Positions 26,802 through 35,711 of a DNA stretch of 64,000 nt are shown here, piece after piece. The stretch lies in the NCBI RefSeq assembly GCF_002177135.1, contig NZ_MWPH01000002.1:1054001-1118000 (forward strand), read 5' to 3'. The position numbers were made by a program, and so were the translations under genes. This stretch comes from Natronolimnobius baerhuensis. Lineage in GTDB: Archaea > Halobacteriota > Halobacteria > Halobacteriales > Natrialbaceae. Numbering within the stretch: the first letter of the stretch is position 1; every line of letters starts with the position of its first letter. The notes beneath the pieces were generated by a model. That model was not told the DNA's origin, did not search any database, and saw nothing but the letters and a program-made list of their open reading frames with translations.

Positions 26802-26996
26802 ATGAACATTATCGATGGGGAGAAGGTAGAATGTGGGCGCTGTGAAGACGTGATCTCACTCGAGGATGCAAACGTCCTCGGGAAGGCCAACAATCGCTCC
26901 TATGCAAAGCCACTGTGTGATGGCTGTCTCAAGAAGGTTGGCGTTCCGAAGGGGTACGAACTCGAGCGTGACGTGAGCTATCTCATCGAAAATTAA
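26802..26996 (+). CDS. small zinc-binding protein (two CxxC pairs)
   Basis: The product is 64 residues with C11-x2-C14 and C39-x2-C42, a zinc-ribbon-like arrangement, and a conserved end (PKGYELERDVSYLIEN). Small zinc-finger proteins are common in haloarchaea and several affect motility or biofilm formation. It is divergent from archaellin 4 and shares the intergenic region with that gene's motif array. It is therefore a candidate for autoregulation or archaellin control, but DNA binding is not shown by the sequence. Confidence 0.75.
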   Translation: MNIIDGEKVECGRCEDVISLEDANVLGKANNRSYAKPLCDGCLKKVGVPKGYELERDVSYLIEN

Positions 26997-27084
26997 CGAC
27001 GGACAGTTCTCGAGACGCCGTTTTCGCACTGCTCGATCACGTCGCGGACGATGCTATGAGGGTGACCAACACTACTGACCAAGT

Positions 27085-27369
27085 TCAATCGTCACCGGGT
27101 TTGTACGCTCCGCTGCGGCGCTCAATCGTGTAAATATCCAAAATTTTCGCGTCGTGATCGCAGTTCGCACCGAGACGAAACTGTCCGATACGGAGTTGCG
27201 AGTGCGGGACACCAGTCAACGGCTCGAGGTAGTCGCTGGGATCACGCCATCGGTCAGTCACGATTTCGTCGAGTTTGTCCGTAATACGACTCTGTGCATG
27301 CTCCTCGAGACTATCGTACGTTCGCTTTGCTGGGCTTCAAAACTGCCATGTCCACTCCTCGTTACTCAT
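27085..27369 (-). pseudogene. RelE/ParE-type toxin with in-frame stop at codon 11
   Basis: Reading from an ATG that overlaps the end of the antitoxin gene gives MSNEEWTWQF, then TGA (27337-27339), then 83 further codons in the same frame (SPAKRTYDSLEEHAQ, DYLEPLTGVPHSQLRIGQFRLG, ERRSGAYK) to a normal TGA. This is a full-length RelE/ParE-type toxin in every other respect. A single substitution (for example TCA to TGA) explains the break. No ATG follows the stop close enough to restart. Either the toxin is dead, or the base is a sequencing error. Confidence 0.7.
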
Positions 27370-27637
27370 CGTCGGCCAGAATCTCTTCGCGCGAAAACGA
27401 CTCAGGTTCACCGGTCCGCCGTGCGTGCTCGACGGCTGCGATTTCCTTCCAGCTTTCACGGGTTAGATCCGGATGGCGAACGGCATCCCGGAGTGCCTCA
27501 CGAATAAATTCGCTCCGGCTGTTGTATCCCTCGTCCGCCCACGTTGCGTCAATATCCTCGAGAAATGCCTCCGTGAGACGGATGTTGATGTTCGTCTTTT
27601 CGGGTTCATCGCCACCGTTTGTATCTGTACTCGACAT
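27362..27637 (-). CDS. ribbon-helix-helix antitoxin (CopG/ParD type)
   Basis: The product is 91 residues. The ribbon-helix-helix part is at about 15-60 (TNINIRLTEAFLEDIDATWA, then SRSEFIREALRDAV), with an acidic C-terminal tail for toxin binding (EPESFSREEILADDE). It overlaps the start of the RelE-type toxin by eight bases, the classic antitoxin-first order. The toxin frame is interrupted, so this antitoxin may be an orphan. Palindromes over its start codon suggest that it represses itself. Confidence 0.8.
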   Translation of the reverse strand: MSSTDTNGGDEPEKTNINIRLTEAFLEDIDATWADEGYNSRSEFIREALRDAVRHPDLTRESWKEIAAVEHARRTGEPESFSREEILADDE

Positions 27638-27660
27638 ACATATGTATTACACCGTGGTGT
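27636..27660 (-). promoter_or_regulatory. palindromic operator at the antitoxin start
   Basis: A perfect 12-bp palindrome ATACATATGTAT covers the start codon region of the antitoxin gene and is followed two bases later by the inverted repeat ACACC-GT-GGTGT. Ribbon-helix-helix antitoxins bind such short palindromes near their promoter, so these are probable autoregulatory sites. Confidence 0.5.
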
Positions 27661-27719
27661 GCATAAACGTTCGTCTCACGCAAAACGATTCTCGAGCACT
27701 TTGCAGTCTCAAACCCAGC

Positions 27720-28583
27720 TCACTTGCTGTTCATCGCTTCGCTCGCGATATTCCGCCCGCGTGGTTTCAACGCGACTTCGCGTCGAACCCGCACTTCCTC
27801 TAAGACGTCCAACTCGATCAGGCGCTCGTAGATCTCCTCGACTTCGTCGGTATTGATGTCCAGAAACTCGGGGACTTCGAACGGCGAGACACCCGAATAG
27901 ATGGCCATCAGCACCTCCTCTTCCTTACCAGAGAGATCGATCTGCGAGGCGTTTTTCTCGGCCCCCCGATCCAGCACGGACTTCATGACGGCGCAGTTCT
28001 GTGAGCCCCCGGAGATGTACGTTTGGACACTCGAGCCGTCATCGGTGTGTTCGGCTTCGATGACGGGCCGCTCTTGCGAGAGAACGGTTCGTTCCTCGCT
28101 GGTGACGGTGCCGACGTCGTCGACTTCGATCTGGACAAACGAGCCGTTTTCGACGGCGAAGTTCGCAACGCCAGTATCGATTTTGACGCGGGCTTTGCTC
28201 CAGTCGGTGTCCTGGACGACGCCGCCTTTGACGGCAGGGTGTTTGAGCAGGACGATTTCGCCGTCGAGTAAGGCCTTCTGAATCTGGAGTTCGAACTCGT
28301 TGACCTCGGCCATCGAGATCAGGTGGACGTCTGCTCCGGAGTTAATGCTGATGTAGTCAGAGACTTTCGCAACGGTCTGGTTGACATCGTAGCGGCCCTT
28401 GATCGAGAGGATCTCCGAGAGCGGAATCGTCTGCTTGCCGTCGTTGCTCGCGATCACCAGTCGCTTGTTCGAGAGGACGATTCGGCCGTTCGTCCAGTTG
28501 GTATCCGACAGCTTCCGGCCATCGCGCAGTACCTGCGTGAACTTCCCCGTCACATCTGCGAGTTTCTGTTCGGACTTACTCAT
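27720..28583 (-). CDS. cheF: CheF (DUF439), second copy
   Basis: The product is 287 residues and homologous to the CheF at 9.8-10.7 kb. It has the same beta-rich N part (NGRIVLSNKRLVIASNDGK, TIPLSEILSIKG) and a C-terminal winged-helix region (KEEEVLMAIYSGVSPFEVPE). CheF proteins bind CheY and the archaellum ArlC/D/E ring. Its start overlaps the stop of the HEAT-repeat gene by four bases. In Halobacterium, two DUF439 proteins and one HEAT-repeat protein form exactly this connection between chemotaxis and motor, so both copies are probably functional. Confidence 0.9.
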   Translation of the reverse strand: MSKSEQKLADVTGKFTQVLRDGRKLSDTNWTNGRIVLSNKRLVIASNDGKQTIPLSEILSIKGRYDVNQTVAKVSDYISINSGADVHLISMAEVNEFELQIQKALLDGEIVLLKHPAVKGGVVQDTDWSKARVKIDTGVANFAVENGSFVQIEVDDVGTVTSEERTVLSQERPVIEAEHTDDGSSVQTYISGGSQNCAVMKSVLDRGAEKNASQIDLSGKEEEVLMAIYSGVSPFEVPEFLDINTDEVEEIYERLIELDVLEEVRVRREVALKPRGRNIASEAMNSK

Positions 28584-29851
28584 GCGAAGTCACCACTCAT
28601 CGCGCCTGCACCGCCCAGTTTCGACAGCGCGGAAAAGCCACGCTTTCGCAGTCGGTCACTCTCAGTTCGGTCGACGAACGACGAAATTCGGTTGCGAGAC
28701 TGTTCGCCCCCAATTTTCCCCAGCACGAACAGCGCCTTGACGCGCGTCTCCTCGGCGCGATGATCGTCTTCGATCAACTCGAGGAGTCGCTTCTCGAGGT
28801 CGTCCCCATCGAGCAACGAGAGGCTGGTCGCGGCGAATTTCGAGGTCATCTCGTCGTCGTCTGCGAGCGTCTCGATCAGTGCGTCTTGTGCGACAGATCG
28901 GTACTCTTCGTTTGCAATTCGGCCGAGCAGCCAGGCCGCATTCCGACGCTGTGCGGTTTCGGTACTCCGGTCAAGAATGTCGATCAGCGGCTCGATTGCC
29001 TCGCTGGCGTTTGCCTGCTCGAGTTCGCCGACGATCTTTTCGCGGACTTTGTGGCTCGCAGATGCCGGCGCTTCGGAGAGCAACTGTACGAGCGAGAACA
29101 TCGCGGTTCGTCGAACGGAGTCGGAGTCGTCTCGCAGCGCTTCGGCGAGGATTTCGACTGCACGGACGCTGCCGAGTCGACCGAGGGCGTCAACAGCGAT
29201 TCGTCGAACCGTTTCGTCCTCGTCGTTTGCGACGTCGATCAGTTCGCGGAGGGCGTTGTTCGTGCCGATATCCGCGAGTGCGTATGCAATCTCGATACGC
29301 ACGTCGTACTGATCCTCGTGGAGTCGCTGTGAGAGTGCGGGCACGGATTCGGGGGATTCGATTCGCCCGAGTGCGCGTGCAACCCGTTTTCGAACCCGTG
29401 GGTCCGGATCGGAGAGGCGCTCGACGAGGGCCTTCAAAACGTTGTCTTCGCCGATTCGCCCGAGACCGGTCGCTGCCGCCATCCGCAGTTCGGGACGGTC
29501 AGCATCGAGGCCGCGAGCAAGCAACTTCGCTTTCTTCCATTCGGCGATGTTGTCGATATCCTGTCCGGATACCTCGCCGATAAACTGCTCGAGAGCGTCC
29601 TGACCGAACTGATCGAGCGCGTCGATGGCGGCCGCACGGACCCCATCAGCCTCGTCTTCCTGTGAGACCTCGACGAGGACGTCGATGATATCCCCACGAG
29701 GATAGCCATAGTCCTCACCATCGCTGGTTTTGGACTCGAGGCTGCCAATGATTTCGGCCGCACGCTGGCGAATATCGTCGGTTGGACTCTCCTCGAGATA
29801 GGTGAGGAGTTGCTCGAAATCAGCGTTGCGCTCGAGTTCGAATAGCGTCAT
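28580..29851 (-). CDS. HEAT-repeat protein of the chemotaxis-archaellum link
   Basis: The product is 423 residues made of about ten HEAT/PBS-lyase-type repeats (for example DPDPRVRKRVARALGRIES and DEDETVRRIAVDALGRLGS), a helical solenoid for protein binding. There is no signal peptide. It is translationally coupled to cheF. The Halobacterium counterpart OE2401F was found in the same interaction network as its two DUF439 proteins, CheY and the archaellum accessory proteins. Its role is therefore probably as a scaffold between CheF and the ArlC/D/E ring. Confidence 0.87.
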   Translation of the reverse strand: MTLFELERNADFEQLLTYLEESPTDDIRQRAAEIIGSLESKTSDGEDYGYPRGDIIDVLVEVSQEDEADGVRAAAIDALDQFGQDALEQFIGEVSGQDIDNIAEWKKAKLLARGLDADRPELRMAAATGLGRIGEDNVLKALVERLSDPDPRVRKRVARALGRIESPESVPALSQRLHEDQYDVRIEIAYALADIGTNNALRELIDVANDEDETVRRIAVDALGRLGSVRAVEILAEALRDDSDSVRRTAMFSLVQLLSEAPASASHKVREKIVGELEQANASEAIEPLIDILDRSTETAQRRNAAWLLGRIANEEYRSVAQDALIETLADDDEMTSKFAATSLSLLDGDDLEKRLLELIEDDHRAEETRVKALFVLGKIGGEQSRNRISSFVDRTESDRLRKRGFSALSKLGGAGAMSGDFA

Positions 29852-29930
29852 GCTGCGAGATCACCTGCGCAAACCGGAGTGGCGAACACCGGTCGCCAGG
29901 CAACGCGTGTGCGGATGGCCCGCCAACCGG

Positions 29931-30638
29931 TTACGCACCGCCATCGTGCTCCTCGTCATCAGTTTCAGCGATGGCGCTGTCGTCGCCAGCAACAGTATCT
30001 TCACCATCAGCGCCAGCACCGTCCTCGTGGTCCTCGTCGTCGTAGGCTTTCGTCTCGGCAATCGTGCTCCAGAGCTGTTGGTCGGTGATTTCACCTTCCT
30101 GGAACAGTTCAACCCACTCAGACTGGATTCCCCAGCCGACAACTTGGCCGTCGAAGCCGTCAACGACTTCCGTATACAGCGCCTCGATATCCGAGCCGCC
30201 CTCGAGGAGACCGCTCATGTAGACCTGAAAGATGAGCCCAATTTCCTCGTCAGATTCAACGGCATCAGTTGCGCTGGACTCATAAAAGAGACTCAGCGTG
30301 TTCTCGGATGGATTGTGATAGAGTTCCTCGACGACGATATCGTTTCGCTCGAGATACGTGTAGAACTCACCGGGGGTCCCGGTTGGCTCGTCACCGGTTG
30401 GTTCAGGGTCGACACTTGTTTGTCCACCCGTCACCGACGCAATCGAGTCGAGACAGCCGGCGGTCACCCCGAGTGCAAATGTTCCCGCGCCGGCGAGTGC
30501 GTGTCGGCGACTCAGGCCAGCACCGTTGTTCGTGGTTTGGGTGTTCGACGTGTCACCATGCGCACATCGGTTCCCAGAACCATCGCCATCCCCTGCACCG
30601 TCGCGTTTGCCCAGCGTATTCACAGGACCCGTTGGCAT
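29931..30638 (-). CDS. Tat-exported lipoprotein of unknown function
   Basis: The product is 235 residues. A twin-arginine signal (SRRHALAGAGTFALG, RR at 44-45) ends in the lipobox TAGC with Cys62, so the mature protein should be lipid-anchored outside the cell. The mature domain (about 75-200) has no motif I recognise, and the C-terminal 40 residues are Asp/Glu/Ala-rich. Its start could lie further downstream than the first ATG. It lies 79 bases from the HEAT gene on the same strand and may share its transcript. Confidence 0.75.
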   Translation of the reverse strand: MPTGPVNTLGKRDGAGDGDGSGNRCAHGDTSNTQTTNNGAGLSRRHALAGAGTFALGVTAGCLDSIASVTGGQTSVDPEPTGDEPTGTPGEFYTYLERNDIVVEELYHNPSENTLSLFYESSATDAVESDEEIGLIFQVYMSGLLEGGSDIEALYTEVVDGFDGQVVGWGIQSEWVELFQEGEITDQQLWSTIAETKAYDDEDHEDGAGADGEDTVAGDDSAIAETDDEEHDGGA

Positions 30639-30774
30639 CGTTACGATATCGTCACACCAATCAGTGAAAAGCGCGTCGGCCGTCCCTGTGGGTTCCTCTC
30701 ACGATTTGTGACTTATTTGCCCAGAGAGTATATTACAGACCCGCACAAAACTTTCCGACAGACTGGTGCCGTCC

Positions 30775-33528
30775 ATGAACGCGAATTCAAGTGTCCGCTC
30801 ATTGATCAACAGGATTTCGATCCTCATAGATCAAATAGTGGAACCACTTCTTGGTTGCTTTCCTACCACTATTTCTGATCATCAGATCGATTGGGTTTCA
30901 CTAAGGAACATGCTGGCAGTAGTATGGGTTGTAATTCTGGTTGGGGCGCTTGGATTTAGTATCATCGGGAGCGATATTGTGTCCGGAGCTACAGAACCGA
31001 ACCACGTACTAACAGCCGGCGAAACTGAACGAGAACCGACAGCACTGATAGATGATATAAATCAAAAAACAATCATTTCCGGCCCCCAGATTTCGTTCAC
31101 AGACCCGATCAACACACAATCCTCTCAACCCAGTGAAGACGATGTTGTCGTTCGATTTGAGGATGACCATGTTGTCACTGGCGCTGCTATCGATGGTTTT
31201 CCAGATACTCTTCCCCCAGACCCACATATTAGAACAGAAGGAGGTGAGAAAATCATTATCGATGAACACGACGACTTTGACCTTCCAGTTGTCCAGACAA
31301 CAGCGGGCGAACCTGTCAGAGTCGGTGATTCTGAGGACGGGGCAGTAGTACATCGAGTTACTGGTGATCCCGATCTTGTTGTCTTCGGGAACGAGACAGT
31401 TGACGATGAGTTAGAAGTAGTTCGAAATAGTGAGAACGGGGTCGTACAGACAGTCAATGGGAATAAGAATTTGGTTGTCGGTGACGACCTTTTGGTCTAC
31501 CCAGAACATAACACGCTTGATTTTGGTATAGAAATTATTGATATTGATGAAGCTAACGAAGGAGAAACGCTAAGTGTTTCTGCAACAATCAAGAATTTCC
31601 GATGGGCACATGCCTCAGATGCGGATGTTGAAGCATATCTTCGGGTTTTAGAGGATGGAGCGCTTCTTGATGATGGGGAAACCACAAGCCAAAGTATCAG
31701 CATTGATGGTGGAGAGTCAACCGAGCAGACATTCACTTATGATACAAAAACAGGAGACTACCTCGCTGATGAAATTAAAGTTGAAATTGAAGATGACGAC
31801 TATATTGATGGAGATGCCGATACAGCAAGTGTTTCAATTGGTGCAGCGGGAGCGGCTGCCACGATAACAGACACAAACGTCCCAATTGAGGAGTCAACGT
31901 TGACCGTAACCGCCGATATCAACCGTTACGGTAATATACCTGAAGGAACACAGAACTATCCAATTAGCCTCTTTGTCGACGGTACAGAAGAACAAACAGA
32001 AGTACTCTCCCTTGCGCCTGGTTCGTCAACAACGCAAGTATTTACTTACGATACCGACAGTGACGACGTCCCCGAGGTTGACATCGAAATTTCAAGCCGT
32101 ACTGACTCAAGTGAAACCACTGTCCAAGTAATTTCACGGGCAGAGCATGAGGACAACATTGACCCAACCATTACGAATGCCGCGTTCGGAAATATAACTG
32201 ATCAATTGGAGGTCGATGTTGCATTCGATTACGATGGCGATCTCCCTGACGGTGAAACACAAGTAGGTGCAAACTTCAGCGTCGATGAGGTGCTTTCAGA
32301 GCAGCGAAACATAACGCTCGACGACACATCAACGATCAACGAAACGTTCACACATAATCGAGAAGCGACCGATCCACCAATACGTAATGCTACGATCAAG
32401 ACACCAGGTGGAAACGAGACAATCTCGTTTAATCATACCACTGATCTCACGTTCTCGAACGTCACCGACCCAGCCGCGCGAAACGAGACCCTCTCAGCGA
32501 CTGTCACGCTCGAGAACACTGGCGAAGTCCCAGGCCAAGAAACGCTCAAGATTTCGGCGCTGAATCCATCGGCTGTCTACTCGGATTCAACGGTCGAGTC
32601 AACTGCTGTGTTGAATCCGGGCGAATCTGTAAGTAGAGATGTTACATTTGAGTTGAGCGACAACGCACCGCCGCAGGTCGAGTTAGAAGCGACGACGGGG
32701 ACGACGACCGAGACGACGACGGTCGAGGTGCGCGATAACGAACCCGAGTTCGAGATTACAGACACGAGCGTCACGGAAGCCGACGGCGGCGACGAGAACG
32801 CGACGCTGCTGACCGTCGGCGCAACTGTCGAGAACACTGGTGGCGTTGCGGGCACACAGGACGTCGCGCTCAGTTTCGACGGTGAAACGGTTCACACGGA
32901 AACAGTCTCGCTCGAGCCTGACGACGAGCAGACGATTTCGACTGATGTCGAAGTGACGGAGGAGCAGACGTACGCCTACGGCAGCACAACCGAGGACGAT
33001 TCGGTCAGCGAGACGACCGACGTCGTGAGCCCGGATACCGGCGACTCGAGTGGTATCCTGAGTGCGATTTCGCTCGATACGCTCCTCATGCCGTTGCTCG
33101 CGCTCTCGGTGCTTGGCGCGCTCGTCGTCGGTGGCGCGGTGATCAAACAACGGGCTGATCCAGCCGACTTGCCTGACGGGCTTCAGGGTCGTATGGCAGC
33201 ACTGCAGCCTGCAGCACAGCGCCTACAAAATGCTGCTCGGAACCTCGTCTCGAGCGATGGGACTGGAACCGTCGTCGTCCAGAACAACCTTCCACGCGAA
33301 GCACTGGTTCGAATTCGCGTCCGCTCGGACGACGAGATTCAGTTCCTCGAGGATTTCGAACTCGCCGCCGAGGAACGCCGAAGCCTCGAGTGTTTGCCGT
33401 CCGGCTCCGAGTTCGAGGTTGGCTCGGGCGTCGACGATATCGCCGCCCACGAAGAACGCTTCGGTGGCGACACGAGCGAGGTCGGCGTGATCCTTCGGCC
33501 GGAAGGGATTACGATCAAAGCGCTGTAG
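30775..33528 (+). CDS. 917-residue surface protein with CARDB-like repeats and mosaic base composition
   Basis: An N-terminal helix (about 46-66, LAVVWVVILVGALGF) exports the chain. The outside part contains several Ig/CARDB-like beta domains with the recurring pattern 'ENTG..PG..T' and many N-glycosylation sequons. A C-terminal helix (LLMPLLALSVLGALVVGG, about 760-780) is followed by a cytoplasmic or membrane-proximal domain of about 130 residues. Codons 1 to about 555 are AT-rich; from about base 32,440 the gene turns to typical GC-rich usage. An adhesin or S-layer-associated role is likely. A GTG three codons upstream or the ATG at residue 46 are alternative starts. Confidence 0.75.
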   Translation: MNANSSVRSLINRISILIDQIVEPLLGCFPTTISDHQIDWVSLRNMLAVVWVVILVGALGFSIIGSDIVSGATEPNHVLTAGETEREPTALIDDINQKTIISGPQISFTDPINTQSSQPSEDDVVVRFEDDHVVTGAAIDGFPDTLPPDPHIRTEGGEKIIIDEHDDFDLPVVQTTAGEPVRVGDSEDGAVVHRVTGDPDLVVFGNETVDDELEVVRNSENGVVQTVNGNKNLVVGDDLLVYPEHNTLDFGIEIIDIDEANEGETLSVSATIKNFRWAHASDADVEAYLRVLEDGALLDDGETTSQSISIDGGESTEQTFTYDTKTGDYLADEIKVEIEDDDYIDGDADTASVSIGAAGAAATITDTNVPIEESTLTVTADINRYGNIPEGTQNYPISLFVDGTEEQTEVLSLAPGSSTTQVFTYDTDSDDVPEVDIEISSRTDSSETTVQVISRAEHEDNIDPTITNAAFGNITDQLEVDVAFDYDGDLPDGETQVGANFSVDEVLSEQRNITLDDTSTINETFTHNREATDPPIRNATIKTPGGNETISFNHTTDLTFSNVTDPAARNETLSATVTLENTGEVPGQETLKISALNPSAVYSDSTVESTAVLNPGESVSRDVTFELSDNAPPQVELEATTGTTTETTTVEVRDNEPEFEITDTSVTEADGGDENATLLTVGATVENTGGVAGTQDVALSFDGETVHTETVSLEPDDEQTISTDVEVTEEQTYAYGSTTEDDSVSETTDVVSPDTGDSSGILSAISLDTLLMPLLALSVLGALVVGGAVIKQRADPADLPDGLQGRMAALQPAAQRLQNAARNLVSSDGTGTVVVQNNLPREALVRIRVRSDDEIQFLEDFELAAEERRSLECLPSGSEFEVGSGVDDIAAHEERFGGDTSEVGVILRPEGITIKAL

Positions 33529-33543
33529 GCAGTCATCAGTGTG

Positions 33544-33789
33544 TTAGTGCGTCAGTACAAGCAGTTTCTCAGCAGTTCTGGCGAGACAGAAGGGCCGGTC
33601 CGGCGGCGTCTCGAACGATTCCGTCTGGCGCTCGGTCACAAAGAGGCGGTCGAACGCCTGATCGCAGGCGGGACAGCGCAAGTCCTTTCGATTCTCGAGT
33701 GTGCGCGTCTCACCGGTGTCGGTGAGGAGTTTCATCCGAGACCGGTAATCGTGGATACTAAAGCCATCGGTGAGGTCGATCCGTGCCAT
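33544..33789 (-). CDS. small zinc-ribbon-like protein of the haloarchaeal flagella cluster type
   Basis: The product is 81 residues. It has a CPAC pair (CxxC, about residues 39-42) and a later Cys in PFCLAR that could complete a metal site, between short beta segments (FSIHDYRSRMKLLTDTGET; EKLLVLTH). From memory, similar proteins in other haloarchaea are annotated as flagella cluster proteins, which fits the position at the edge of the motility island. A plus-strand reading frame across the same bases is Arg-rich and less likely. Function is unknown. Confidence 0.65.
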   Translation of the reverse strand: MARIDLTDGFSIHDYRSRMKLLTDTGETRTLENRKDLRCPACDQAFDRLFVTERQTESFETPPDRPFCLARTAEKLLVLTH

Positions 33790-34259
33790 ACACGCGTATT
33801 CGGCGGAAGTGGTTCATAGCCATCGGCCGAGAGCCGATAGCGCGGGGACGTCACAGCGACACCTCATGCAAAGACCGTGACTATGACTGGATCCGCCTGT
33901 GCGCCCGAGTCCAAAATCATGTCGTCTTTCCCACCGTCTGGCCACAACCTTATTATACACAGAAGAGAAGTCCGAAAAAGACACTGATTCTATTATAAAA
34001 CATCACTAAATAAGACATGTCTTCTATTTTCGGCCTCATTTTACGCATCTATCGCACATTCACCGAGAAATTGAGTTATTATGTCCGAACAGACGGCTTG
34101 AACTATCGGAAATCATGACGTTCTCTTCCCTGTGGTTTAATATCTGTCAGTCTAACCGATTTAGTCGTCGTGCGGGATTGCGCACTCGAGTCAATTCGGC
34201 TGTGTGTGGCCGACATGTGACGTGAGCCCGCCTACGAACAACCCCCATGGTGAACGGTA
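33790..34259. other. AT-rich intergenic region before the PadR-type gene
   Basis: These 470 bases contain no convincing gene on either strand. Base composition drops sharply from about 33,945 to 34,150. A perfect 12-bp palindrome AAGACATGTCTT at 34012-34023 has near-symmetric flanks (AAAT and ATTT). GTTTAATATC near 34136-34145 is a TATA candidate for the rightward regulator gene, with a leader of about 90 bases. The palindrome may be an operator. Confidence 0.4.
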
Positions 34260-34766
34260 ATGCGTGAGGAGACAGCTAATACATCGTCCGTGTTCGACGA
34301 ACTATCGAATGCGGCAGGAGACGCTCAATCGGAATCGTACGAAAGCGCCCTCGGCTCACTCGAGGGACAAACAAATACCACTGAAACGGTCGAACAGGAA
34401 CTCGAGGGCCTGATGGAGCAGGTCAACGGGACGCTCTCGACCGAGGACGTGCAGTTCGATGAAGCGATGGTCAAGGAGAATCTCGACGAGATTCTGCTCT
34501 TGCTCATCGCGTTTCGCGGCGAAGCGCACGGAAAAGAGTTGCTTTCAGATCTCTCGCAGTTGTTCGATGCGACGCTCAGTCCGGGAACGGTCTATCCCGC
34601 ACTGCATGCATTGAACGAAGACGACGTGCTGGCGCTGCACACCAAAGTCCGAACGAAAGAGTACTCGATCAACGACGGTGCGCACGTCCGAAACACGGTC
34701 GAGCAAACAATGGTACAGCACCTGGCGTTTGGCCTCTTGCTGTATGCATTTCTTGGCCGACTCTAG
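34260..34766 (+). CDS. PadR-family winged-helix regulator
   Basis: The product is 168 residues. The N-terminal ~75 residues are acidic and helical. Residues about 80-145 are a PadR-type winged helix (HGKELLSDLSQLFDATLSPG, then TVYPALHALNEDDVLALHTK), and a hydrophobic helix ends the chain (MVQHLAFGLLLYAFLGRL). PadR proteins usually repress and often regulate themselves. Its place at the right edge of the motility island, behind a long AT-rich region, makes it a candidate archaellum or surface-protein regulator. This is an inference from position. Confidence 0.75.
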   Translation: MREETANTSSVFDELSNAAGDAQSESYESALGSLEGQTNTTETVEQELEGLMEQVNGTLSTEDVQFDEAMVKENLDEILLLLIAFRGEAHGKELLSDLSQLFDATLSPGTVYPALHALNEDDVLALHTKVRTKEYSINDGAHVRNTVEQTMVQHLAFGLLLYAFLGRL

Positions 34767-34849
34767 GGCGGTCGACGCTCTCTTTCACTCACTCAGTGAG
34801 TGATATCTCGAGAGAGGACCCGACCTGACTCCAAATGACTCGACCGGAC

Positions 34850-35290
34850 TTATTCGTCGCTCTCGAGTCCCTTCGCGATATCGCTCAGGCTCTTGCTCGG
34901 TGGCTCGTAGGCGTCGTAGTAGTTCGTCTCGCCGGGTTCGCGGAGCCCGTAATAAAAGTCGGGTTCGATCACGTCGACGAGAATCGAGCCACCCGGTGTG
35001 ATGCCGTGGTCGGCAGTCCAGTCGGCGAGCAGGTCGATGCCGCCGCTTGGGTCGCGGGCGGTATCGGGCGTCTCGTAGATGCCAGGAATCGACAGCCCGT
35101 CACCGGTGAGCGGGCGTTCGACGCGAGCAAAGCACTCGTCGCGGTCAACTGCGACGCGGACGACCTCGTCAGTCGGGAACGCATCACGGTCTTCGGCAGG
35201 CAGTTCGATGCGGACACCGGTTGCTGTCTCCGTACACGTTGCACGGACGGTCTGGACTGATGGATGGTCGCTTGCAATTCGGTCTGCCAT
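34850..35290 (-). CDS. haloarchaeal conserved protein next to S6e
   Basis: The product is 146 residues, taken from the ATG of MADRIASDHPSVQT; an upstream in-frame part is out of character. It reads as an alpha/beta protein with a Pro/Gly-rich centre (GIYETPDTARDPSGGIDLLADW) and an aromatic patch (DFYYGLREPGETNYYDAYEP). It has no known motif, signal or membrane segment. It follows rps6e on the same strand with 25 bases between, so it may be cotranscribed. Function is unknown. Confidence 0.65.
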   Translation of the reverse strand: MADRIASDHPSVQTVRATCTETATGVRIELPAEDRDAFPTDEVVRVAVDRDECFARVERPLTGDGLSIPGIYETPDTARDPSGGIDLLADWTADHGITPGGSILVDVIEPDFYYGLREPGETNYYDAYEPPSKSLSDIAKGLESDE

Positions 35291-35315
35291 GGGAAAAGTG
35301 ACGAAATCGGCGTCG

Positions 35316-35711
35316 TTACTCGTCGTCGCCGTCGCCGAGCAGTTCGTCGACGTCGGTGCTGCCACGGGCGACAATCGAGGCGTTGATCTGTGCAACGGCG
35401 TCAGAGACTTCCTTTCCACGAACCGTGATACGGCGACGCTCGCCATCACGGGATGGCTTGTAGCCAGTCTGACGACCAGTCATCAGCACTTCGCTCAGGT
35501 TTGCACCGGCGGCATCTGGGTTGAGCGGGCGTCCAGCATCGTCCGATCCACCGGTGATCTCGAGCGTGTAGCCCTCGAGACCGACCGCGGAGCCGTCGAC
35601 TTCCTCGCCGATGGACTTGCCAATGAACCGGTTTGCATCCTGTTCTTCTGCCTCGAGCTGGTGGGACGACCCGGATTCTGGGTCGCCAACGACGACAGTG
35701 AAACTTGCCAT
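35316..35711 (-). CDS. rps6e: 30S ribosomal protein S6e
   Basis: The product is 131 residues, started at [14 protein letters not shown]. The family pattern is clear: [20 protein letters not shown], then the Gly-rich [19 protein letters not shown] and [20 protein letters not shown]6e binds 16S rRNA in the small subunit. It lacks the C-terminal extension of eukaryotic S6, as expected for archaea. An adjacent upstream ATG nine codons earlier is probably not used. Confidence 0.96.
   Translation of the reverse strand: MASFTVVVGDPESGSSHQLEAEEQDANRFIGKSIGEEVDGSAVGLEGYTLEITGGSDDAGRPLNPDAAGANLSEVLMTGRQTGYKPSRDGERRRITVRGKEVSDAVAQINASIVARGSTDVDELLGDGDDE

Noticed and set aside
30711-30723. possible archaellin-type motif (GGCAAATAAGTCA, minus strand) before the Tat lipoprotein gene
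   Set aside because: It is a single copy with a poor match in the second half; treated as a TATA-containing coincidence.
33541-33819. 92-codon plus-strand frame
   Set aside because: The opposite strand encodes a CxxC protein with better codon use and a motility-cluster context.
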